Shown here one piece after another: positions 8,842-15,364 of a DNA stretch of 27,498 nt (position 1 is the stretch's first letter; each line of letters begins with the position of its first letter). The notes under the pieces were generated by a model, which saw only the letters and a list, made by a program, of their open reading frames with translations, was not told where the DNA came from and searched no databases. Source of the stretch: JBFMGS01 sp040752635 (GTDB lineage Bacteria; Bacillota; SHA-98; UBA4971); the NCBI GenBank assembly GCA_040752635.1, contig JBFMGS010000029.1:1-27498 (forward strand), written 5' to 3'. The position numbers and the translations under genes are program-made.

Positions 8842-10116
8842 CTACTCACCCTTGAGAATCTTCGCTATGCTCGCGTTGGCCTCACGCAGAGCTTCCTCCG
8901 GAGACTTCTTCCCGGTCCGTATCTGATAAAAAGCCTCCTTGAGTGTACGGTATACCGGCTGCCAGTACGGGGTGATAGGCAGAACCCGCCCGTACTCGGC
9001 GGCGTCCAGGAACACCTGGTTGCTTGCAGGCGGCAAAATGCTCTCCAGGAAGACCGGCGTGCTCGCGATGGACTTCCGCGATGGAATGGCAAGACCCAGT
9101 TTCGCATTGAGCTTCTGGCCCTCGGTGCCCGTCAGGTACTGAACCAGCTTCCACGCGGCTTCCTTGTTGGGAGACTTGCTGTTTATGCTCCAGCCTCCTA
9201 TGAACATGGTGTCGCCGCGAGCCTTCTTGTGTGGAAGCGGAGCCACGTCCCAGTTGATCCCCTTCACCGCTGCGAGGGTCGGGGTTTCCCAGCGACCGAC
9301 GATGCGCATGGCGAGCCGGCCCGATGCAAACATAGAGCTTGCCCCGCCGAGCTGCGAGAAGGTTGCCTCGTCCGGAGCAACCTTGTCCTTCAGAATGAGG
9401 TCCGCTACGAACTGGTATGCTTCTATATTCTGGGGGCTATCCAGAACGGCCCTGCCGTCGCTGTCGATGATCTCGCCGCCATTCTGCCAGATCCAACACG
9501 TATTGAGCGAGGTGTCGTATAGGCCGTCCCACCCGTACTGGTCGATCCGGCCGTCACCATCTTTGTCCTTCGTGAGCGCCTTCGCAGCGTTGCGGAAATC
9601 GTCCCATGTCCAGCTCGCATCGGGGAACTTGATGCCTGCTTCTTTGAACATGTCCTTGTTATAGTAGAGAACCGATGTGGTGAAATCCTTCGGTAGCTCG
9701 TAGAGCCTCCCCTTGTACCGAACTTGCTTTATCAGCGACGGGAAGAAGTCAGGCAGGTTGAAGTCGGGGCTTTTCTCTATCCACGGCATAAGGTCCTCAA
9801 GAACGCCTTTGTCAGCAAAGCCGGCCAGGTTCATGTAGTTCATGTAGACTACGTCAGGTGCCGTGCCGCCGGCAAACATGGTCAGTAGCTTATCCCAGTA
9901 CTTCTCGGGGATATTGATGGCCTCAACCTCTAGATTCGGGTACTTCTCCTCAAACGCCTTGAAAAGCTCCAGGTTGATCTTGTGACCCGACACGTCCTCG
10001 GCATAGGCGATCTTCACCTTCGTCTTCTCGGCAAAGACGGTTCCTGCGCACAGCACAAGACCGAGCGCAACGCTGAGCATCACCGCGAGAAACACCTTCA
10101 CGCTTGCCGTTTTCAT
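8842..10116 (-). CDS. Extracellular sugar-binding protein of a CUT1 ABC importer
   Basis: This 424-aa solute-binding protein captures the sugar outside the membrane and delivers it to the two permeases. The N terminus is a Sec signal: basic MKTASVK, hydrophobic VFLAVMLSVALGLVLCAG, and a likely signal-peptidase I site after TVFA. The Cys at LVLC does not fit a lipobox, which is odd for a monoderm binding protein, normally lipid-anchored. The mature part shows family-1-type features: LFKAFEEKYPN, TAPDVVYMNYMNLAGFADKG, LYYNKDMFKEAGI, SMFASGRLAM and GGWSINSKSPNKEAAWKLVQYL. An in-frame GTG at 10122 is only three bases from AAGGAGGT, whereas the ATG at 10116 has good spacing and is preferred. The calcium-loop-like DKDGDGRIDQYG segment is intact. 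Confidence 0.94.
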   Translation of the reverse strand: MKTASVKVFLAVMLSVALGLVLCAGTVFAEKTKVKIAYAEDVSGHKINLELFKAFEEKYPNLEVEAINIPEKYWDKLLTMFAGGTAPDVVYMNYMNLAGFADKGVLEDLMPWIEKSPDFNLPDFFPSLIKQVRYKGRLYELPKDFTTSVLYYNKDMFKEAGIKFPDASWTWDDFRNAAKALTKDKDGDGRIDQYGWDGLYDTSLNTCWIWQNGGEIIDSDGRAVLDSPQNIEAYQFVADLILKDKVAPDEATFSQLGGASSMFASGRLAMRIVGRWETPTLAAVKGINWDVAPLPHKKARGDTMFIGGWSINSKSPNKEAAWKLVQYLTGTEGQKLNAKLGLAIPSRKSIASTPVFLESILPPASNQVFLDAAEYGRVLPITPYWQPVYRTLKEAFYQIRTGKKSPEEALREANASIAKILKGE

Positions 10117-10232
10117 TGTCACACGACCTCCTTCTCCGGGTTTTTGAACAAGTATTCAATCGCACCAGTACTCTACTCGGCTTTCCGAACGACGCGATGA
10201 ATCCCTTAGCTTCCCGAAAGGATCCCCCCTCT

Positions 10233-11588
10233 TCACAAATCATGCGCTTCAACCGATCTTGACCGCGACAGGTTAGGCTCTGACCCATGTACATCATCCT
10301 GAGGCAGTTCCACCACCTGTGAGAGATGCTGAGGTGAATCCGGGTCGAGGCTCCTGCGAACAGCCTGCGAGAACCCCAGTATGTGCATGGGGAGCATGGC
10401 AAGGCAACACAAGAGCCACTCCTGCATCATCAGGTCAAGGGCCTCACGATGCCGCGAAGCCTCGTAACAACGGGAATCAGCGACGTCCGGATTATCCAGG
10501 TCGATCCCCACGAAAACTTGGGACAGCGCACGCAGCGATGCCCATGGAGATTCCTGGTCCACCGCGCGGCGTTCCTGCGGCGTCTTCCCAAAGACCCGGC
10601 TTCGTAGCCCCGACATACCCAGGGTGAGTATCCCGGCCCCGTACTGTTTCAACTCTTCAGCCAGGGAAGTCGCCCACCAGACCCCTGGGACTCCTCGGGC
10701 GGGTGTGACAAAGAGCACAACAAGAGAGGACCGTCCGATGGTGGCTTTGGGCCCGTGCCGGTACTCGAGGATGTGGTAGGCCTCGCACGAAGATACGGCC
10801 ATTTCTTGCAGCTTCAGGGCGCTCTCCCTGGCTACGCCGTAAAACGGGCCTGACCCCAGGAAGACAAATCTCTCCCAGTCCCGCTCATTCAAGAGTTCCT
10901 CTATGTCGTGCCGGACGGAACGCAGGAGCGACTCCGCCGTTATGGCCGCTGCCCTTACTTTCTTCGCCGCGGAGACCGACTCGTCGGGGACTGGCTCCGG
11001 CGCACTCTCTAGGCTACCGGCACAAGCATTGTGAGAGACAGATGCTACTCCTCGCCCCTGGCCTGAACTCGAAGCACGCCTCAAAAGGGATAAACCGCAC
11101 AGCAGCAGCATGCTCGTGAAAGCGCGGGTCATTACCACGCTGTCCTCGCGGGCAGCAGAAGCCACAAGCGCAGAATCGCACTTTTGCACAAGCGGGCTAT
11201 CGACGTGGCACGTGAGCGCCACCAGATCACAGGCGCAGGTCATCCTCGCTCTTTCGGCCGCCAGGAGCGCCTCTGTGGACTTACCTGACCGCGAAATCAC
11301 GAACACTAGGTATCTCCGATTCTTATCGGGGTCGAAGTAGAGCTCCGGGTACATGATCACCTCGCACGACGGAATAGCCCTACACGTCCCCGGGTAGATG
11401 CGCGACAGCAGGCTGGCGAGCGTAAGCCCGAGGTAGTACGAGGAGCCTGAACCGAGGAAGTAGATGCCAGCGTACCCCCCCAGGTCAACCGGTGGTAAAC
11501 CATCCGGGTTCCTCGCGAAGTCCTCCAGCACCGTGAGCCATATCTCAGGCTGCGAAAGTATTTCGCGAATGGTGCGATCTCCGTTCAT
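10233..11588 (-). CDS. Tandem SIS-domain sugar-phosphate isomerase/deaminase (AgaS/GlmS-like)
   Basis: This 451-aa cytoplasmic protein has two SIS domains. The first has YFLGSGSSYYLGLTLASLL and the phospho-sugar loop VISRSGKSTEAL. The second has FLGSGPFYGVARESALKLQE and EAYHILEYRHGPK, the Glu/His arrangement of GlmS and AgaS isomerases. Such proteins isomerise or deaminate amino-sugar or keto/aldose phosphates. It is longer than typical AgaS (~380-390 aa) because of a low-complexity insert between the domains, about residues 178-215, rich in Ser, Gly, Ala and Pro. It sits between the ROK regulator and the binding protein. The context suggests an amino-sugar or galactoside pathway, but the substrate is unproven. 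GGAG lies about ten bases before the ATG. Confidence 0.85.
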   Translation of the reverse strand: MNGDRTIREILSQPEIWLTVLEDFARNPDGLPPVDLGGYAGIYFLGSGSSYYLGLTLASLLSRIYPGTCRAIPSCEVIMYPELYFDPDKNRRYLVFVISRSGKSTEALLAAERARMTCACDLVALTCHVDSPLVQKCDSALVASAAREDSVVMTRAFTSMLLLCGLSLLRRASSSGQGRGVASVSHNACAGSLESAPEPVPDESVSAAKKVRAAAITAESLLRSVRHDIEELLNERDWERFVFLGSGPFYGVARESALKLQEMAVSSCEAYHILEYRHGPKATIGRSSLVVLFVTPARGVPGVWWATSLAEELKQYGAGILTLGMSGLRSRVFGKTPQERRAVDQESPWASLRALSQVFVGIDLDNPDVADSRCYEASRHREALDLMMQEWLLCCLAMLPMHILGFSQAVRRSLDPDSPQHLSQVVELPQDDVHGSEPNLSRSRSVEAHDL

Positions 11589-11685
11589 TTCATGTCATCT
11601 CCCTGCATCGATGGAGTGTCGCCGGTCAGCGCTCCCACACTTTCATACTCGCGTACGCGTTGAGCCGGGGACCGGGTCGTCTACC

Positions 11686-13014
11686 TTATGTCACCCGGAC
11701 TTCGGACACACCGGCGGCATCACACGGGCGAAGTTCCCCCCTTGCGAGAGGCTCGAGCAGGCTTCTTTCAAGCTTCTCCTGGGCCTTTTCCAGCGCGACC
11801 GCGATGGCACCGAGCACGCCAGCGTCGTTCCCAAGCTCAGCCGGGACGATGCGCGGCATGAAGGGCACATGCCTTTCGATGAACTCACTGATCCTGTTCC
11901 CGGCGCTGCTGTGAAGGGCGAGGCCCACGCCTCCCCCGAGGACTACCATCTCAGGGTTCAAGACGGCGATAAGGTTCGACAGGGCCATTGCCAGGTAGGT
12001 TACAGTCTCATCGATGATCTCTCGAGCGACGGCGTGGCCGCCCCCGGCAAGAGCAAATACCGCCTCGGCGTCGGCCACCTCCAGTTGGACCCCTTCCGCT
12101 TGAATCCCTTCCGCGCCCTCTCCTGTCTCCTCTCCAAACTGACCGGGTCGAACAGCCGGGCTGTTTTCCTGCCCGAGTCTACTCTTGAAACGCCTCACGA
12201 TGCCAGGGCCGGTAATTGTCTCTTCGAGGACGCCCTGTTCAGAGTAGGTGTCCCGTACCAGGCTCCGGTCCACAACCATGAACCCGATCTCGCCGGCGGC
12301 TCGCCTCACGCCCCTGTGTAGCTTTCCATCGAGGATGATCCCCGCTGCTGCCCCGATTGCCACGTTCACGAAGACCAGGTTGTCGCATCCTCTCCCTGCG
12401 CCCCAGGTGCGCTCGCCGATGACCGCCATGTCCACGTCGTTTTCAACGAACACGGGCGCGCCGAAGCGCTTCTCGAGGGTGCTCCTTATGGGCACGCCCT
12501 TCCACGACGGAATGAACGGGAAGAGCAAGTTTACCTCGGTCTTCTCTTCACTTATGCCAGGAGCGCCAACTCCTATGGCCAGCAGTTCTGACTCGGCGAT
12601 CCTGTTGGACTCGAGAACGCCCTGGAGAAGCGTCACCAGGCGGTCCATGACCCTGGGGCCACCCTCGTAGGCAAGGGTGGGAATCTCAGCCCTGTGAACG
12701 ATGTTGCCGACGAGGTTCGCCGCAGCAATGCGAATCTTCTTTGCACCGACATCTATCCCGACCACATAACCTTTCCTGGGGTTAAACTCAAAGAGTTCTG
12801 CCTTCCTGCCCACCCCGCTGCTGACGCTTCCGGCCTGCGTGATAAGGCCCTCGCCCAGCAGTTCGGAGATTGCCGTTGATACAGCAGGAAAGCTCAGACC
12901 CAGCATCTGCTGAAGCTGGACACGCGATATCGGTCCGTTTTCCTTGACAAGCCTGAGGATTCGTACCTTGCTCACGATGCGCTCCCCTTCTGCAACACTT
13001 TCTCGCATCATCAT
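11686..13014 (-). CDS. ROK-family transcriptional regulator (XylR/NagC type)
   Basis: This regulator of up to 442 aa has an N-terminal winged helix (RILRLVKENGPISRVQLQQM...AVSTAISELLGEGLI) followed by a ROK sugar-kinase-like domain. The ROK part shows VGIDVGAKKIRIAAAN (phosphate loop), IGVGAPGI, PVFVENDVDMAVIGE and AAGEIGFMVVD. The Cys-rich zinc motif usual after this point in ROK kinases is absent. An acidic, Glu/Gly-rich insert lies near residues 285-315. It probably represses the downstream sugar genes and is relieved by a sugar or sugar phosphate. The start is uncertain: three tandem ATGs at 13014-13006 lack a ribosome site, whereas GTG at 12975 has GGGGAG six bases upstream but would cut into the helix before the HTH. 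It is first in the minus-strand series. Confidence 0.9.
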   Translation of the reverse strand: MMMRESVAEGERIVSKVRILRLVKENGPISRVQLQQMLGLSFPAVSTAISELLGEGLITQAGSVSSGVGRKAELFEFNPRKGYVVGIDVGAKKIRIAAANLVGNIVHRAEIPTLAYEGGPRVMDRLVTLLQGVLESNRIAESELLAIGVGAPGISEEKTEVNLLFPFIPSWKGVPIRSTLEKRFGAPVFVENDVDMAVIGERTWGAGRGCDNLVFVNVAIGAAAGIILDGKLHRGVRRAAGEIGFMVVDRSLVRDTYSEQGVLEETITGPGIVRRFKSRLGQENSPAVRPGQFGEETGEGAEGIQAEGVQLEVADAEAVFALAGGGHAVAREIIDETVTYLAMALSNLIAVLNPEMVVLGGGVGLALHSSAGNRISEFIERHVPFMPRIVPAELGNDAGVLGAIAVALEKAQEKLERSLLEPLARGELRPCDAAGVSEVRVT

Positions 13015-13104
13015 GTCAGGGCGCTGCCCGGCATATTTGTTATAGATAGCTTTAATAATGTCATTCGACGCCGGTACATGAGTTCCTTCTTACTGAGCCA
13101 TAAA

Positions 13105-13132
13105 ATTATATCGCCCTGCCATAGCGCGTCGA
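13105..13132 (-). promoter_or_regulatory. Putative sigma-A promoter for the ROK/sugar series
   Basis: On the minus strand TCGACG (13132-13127) and a perfect TATAAT (13110-13105) are separated by 16 bases. This would give a leader of roughly 85 bases before the ROK gene. The -10 is perfect and the -35 is 4/6. Confidence 0.55.
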
Positions 13133-13220
13133 GCGTTAACTTAATACTTCCTTAGATATGGACATCGGTTCTGAAGGCACACAGCGTGTTTTCGCGGTTT
13201 GAAGGCCCGGTCGGTAGCTG

Positions 13221-13418
13221 GCACGGGCGGCCGAGGGCTGCGGGGCGTGGTGGAACGTGGTCAACTGGCAGGGCGCGGAGAGGCGGCTGCGCCTTGCGAT
13301 GGCGGCCCTGGTGCCGATGCAGTGTGCAGAGGCGCCAGCCCCTCTGCTTGCCACGTCAGGGGGTCCAGCGCAGGGCAACGCGGCACCTGCCGAACCGGGG
13401 TCCGGTCTGCCGGTGTGA
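13221..13418 (+). pseudogene. C-terminal remnant of a second Fe/Mn superoxide dismutase
   Basis: In the frame reading 13248 onward the translation is WWNVVNWQGAERRLRLAMAA, then a Pro/Gly-rich tail ending GSGLPV and a stop at 13416. The intact SOD at 17735-18490 reads INAWWNLVNWPDVERRLRLA, with a similar tail ending PGLPV and a stop. A stop at 13215 lies just upstream and no start or catalytic part remains. The metal-ligand region is missing, so this is a dead stump of about 65 codons. It lies between the sugar locus promoter and a repeat element, which suggests loss by rearrangement. Confidence 0.75.
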
Positions 13419-13520
13419 GCCAGAGAGGATGACCGGAACCTCGCGCGACCGTTTCACGGTCCCCGGTCCTTGCACGGCCGGCACGCAGGTCGGTGCGCAA
13501 GAGGCTCCTAAGTATGGCGT

Positions 13521-13780
13521 CACAAATCTACGCCACTTTTCCAGATGGCGGTCGGGGTTGCCGGTGCTTGCATGACGGGGCCTATTAATTCGGCCATCTG
13601 CCGGCGGGCCGAATTAATCGGAGGCGCCCTGCAGAGGGCGTACCTGTACCCTGTCGCAGACCCGCCCGAAGGTAGGAGGGAGGCAGGGTCCGAAGGACCC
13701 GTCGGAAGGGAGGTATTCCTCCCTCCGAGTGGGAACCCGGAATGCAACACCGGCAACCCCTGCCAAAGTCGGGAACATTA
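13521..13780. repeat. Small inverted-repeat element, copy 1 (MITE-like)
   Basis: The left end carries CACAAATCTACGCCACTTTT, then GTTGCCGGTG (13557-13566) and GCATGACGGGG. The right end carries the complement CACCGGCAAC (13748-13757), then CCAAAGT and GGGAACATTAC. The same ordered motifs recur at 15148-15267. The ends form imperfect terminal inverted repeats of about 45 bases around a highly structured centre. No transposase is encoded. The large plus-strand frames crossing it have no recognisable product. Confidence 0.6.
13584..13730. other. Cluster of perfect hairpins inside repeat copy 1
   Basis: A 12-bp perfect stem, ATTAATTCGGCC (13584-13595) with its complement at 13607-13618, is followed by GCCCT/AGGGC around GCAG, GGGTCC/GGACCC around GAA, and GGGAGG/CCTCCC around TATT. 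Four hairpins within about 150 bases suggest a structured RNA or a DNA-transposition substrate. It matches no RNA family I can name. Confidence 0.6.
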
Positions 13781-13842
13781 CTGAACTCCTACTTAGTCTT
13801 CACGCAGGAGATCAACAGCCCCGTTCTTACAGGCCCCGACTG

Positions 13843-14766
13843 CTAGCTGTCCTTTTCTTCAGTGCGTCGCTCGAACATCCGCAGCACTTCCATCGGCAGC
13901 GGGAAAAGGATGGTCGAGTTGCGCTCGACAGCGATCTCTGCAAGCGTCTGCAAGTAGCGGAGCTGCAGTGCGGACGGCTCGGTCGCAATGACGCGCGCCG
14001 CAGCAGCGAGTTTCTCGGACGCCTGGTATTCGCCGTCTGCGGCGATGACCTTGGCGCGCCGCTCGCGCTCGGCCTCAGCCTGCTTGGCCATGGCTCGCTT
14101 CATGGTTTCCGGGAGCTCGACGGCCTTGATCTCAACGGCCGAGACCTTCACGCCCCACGCGTCAGTCGCCTCGTCCAGCAGTCTCTGGAGCGTCGTGTTG
14201 AGCTCCGCCCGCTTGGAAAGCATCTCATCAAGTTCGTGTTGCCCGAGGACGGATCTCAGGATCGTCTGGCCGAGCAGCGTGGTGCTCTTCACGAAGTCGG
14301 CCACCTTCACGACAGCGAGAACGGGGTCGAACACGTTGAAGTAGACTACGGCGTCCACCAGCACCGGGACGTTGTCGCGGGTGATGATCTCCTGCTTTGG
14401 CACGTCAATGGTGAAGGTGCGGAGGTCGATCTTCCTCACCTGGTCGATCCCGAACGGGAAGATGACGTTCAGGCCGGGCTTCAGCACGCCTACCTGCCGC
14501 CCGAACCTGAACAGCACGCCCCGCTGGTATTCCGTGATTATCCTCACCATGCTCGGAAGGAATATGAGCGGGATCACGATGTAAGGCACAAACGCGAAGC
14601 TATATACAAGCTGCAGCCCAAAGAAGGTCCACACCAGGCCGGTTAAGAGCAGGAACACAAAAACTGTCATGGCGCGCGTGAAGAGAGCGAGCGCGGCCCA
14701 GAGCGCCCACCACGCAACGATAGCCCACAGGATGACACTGAATACCGTGACAACCTCTGCTGGCAT
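13843..14766 (-). CDS. Slipin / stomatin-like SPFH-domain membrane protein
   Basis: This 307-aa SPFH protein has an unusually long hydrophobic N-terminal part: three membrane segments within about residues 5-75, ending in FAFVPYIVIPLIFLPSMVR. The band-7 domain follows: EYQRGVLFRFGRQVGVLKPGLN, FPFGIDQVRKIDLRT and VPVLVDAVVYFNVFDP. An Ala/Glu-rich coiled segment (AKQAEAERERRAKVIAADGEY) and SALQLRYLQTLAEIA come next. Slipins form oligomeric scaffolds in membrane microdomains and are usually partnered by an NfeD protein. None is seen within the neighbouring kilobase, so this is an orphan slipin. AGGAGG lies eight bases before the ATG. The gene stands alone between the two copies of the repeat element. 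Confidence 0.93.
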   Translation of the reverse strand: MPAEVVTVFSVILWAIVAWWALWAALALFTRAMTVFVFLLLTGLVWTFFGLQLVYSFAFVPYIVIPLIFLPSMVRIITEYQRGVLFRFGRQVGVLKPGLNVIFPFGIDQVRKIDLRTFTIDVPKQEIITRDNVPVLVDAVVYFNVFDPVLAVVKVADFVKSTTLLGQTILRSVLGQHELDEMLSKRAELNTTLQRLLDEATDAWGVKVSAVEIKAVELPETMKRAMAKQAEAERERRAKVIAADGEYQASEKLAAAARVIATEPSALQLRYLQTLAEIAVERNSTILFPLPMEVLRMFERRTEEKDS

Positions 14767-15147
14767 TGCCGTCGCCTCCTAAATATCAGTATACGTTAGA
14801 CTCGCACGACGCCTTTTGCACAACATCCCTCTCGACAACCTGAGCCTTCCCTGGGTTAAAGGACCCTGGGGTTCTAGGAGGGACACCCCTGCCTCTCCCG
14901 GCTTATCCCCAGCCGTAAAAAGGCGGGCCTTGCGGCGGCCGAACTTCGTCACCCTCCCCGCCTGGACTCGGGGACAAATGCGGCCTTCCCTTCCATTGCG
15001 AGAAGGAGGAACAATTGGAACCCTCTTTTGCATGCACCCCCATGTAGCGGCAGCATCCCGAAGCCAATTATATACTGTACAGAACGGTACGGCAACTCAC
15101 GCCCGAGGCACGTTCCCGAGCAGACGCGCGCAGCGCTGAGTTGATCG
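14767..15147. other. Non-coding stretch upstream of the slipin gene
   Basis: About 380 bases with no credible gene. A TATACT on the minus strand near 14790 could be the -10 of the slipin promoter, but no matching -35 is visible. I see nothing else. Confidence 0.4.
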
Positions 15148-15267
15148 TTACAAATCCGTGGCACTTTTCATGGGCCTATTGATGGAGCTTCCGTTGCCGG
15201 TGTTGTATTCCGTGGACGCCCCGTCATGCGAGCACCGGCAACGCCGACCAAAGTGCCAACCATAACG
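15148..15267. repeat. Small inverted-repeat element, copy 2 (MITE-like, short form)
   Basis: This copy starts TTACAAATCCGTGGCACTTTT, abbreviated here to its key parts TACAAATC and TGGCACTTT (15159-15167). It continues with GTTGCCGGTG (15193-15202), a short centre, CACCGGCAAC (15233-15242), AAAGTGCCA (15250-15258) and CATAAC. It is a near-palindrome with the ordered motifs of copy 1 but lacks that copy's central hairpins. The GACGGGG-type motif adjoins the right arm here and the left arm in copy 1, suggesting opposite orientation. Confidence 0.6.
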
Positions 15268-15364
15268 CGCCCCTGCTTAGCAGTATCACCAGCTTCGCCC
15301 CAAGGCAAGGAGGGTGCCTTCTCCGCAACGGACGTTACGGGCATTGTTCTGACGCGCGCGCTGC

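Noticed and set aside
7666..9522. A 618-codon open frame on the plus strand
   Set aside because: It lies antisense to the first permease and the binding protein, both well supported, and its translation is Arg/Pro/Gln-rich with no family resemblance. It arises from codon bias in G+C-rich sequence.
13584..13730. An integron attC site, a CRISPR array or an IscB-type guide RNA
   Set aside because: There is no regular repeat-spacer pattern, no integrase or nuclease gene nearby, and no attC core site.
13729..14646. A 305-codon plus-strand frame
   Set aside because: It is antisense to the slipin gene and rich in His, Arg and Asp, as expected for a mirror frame.
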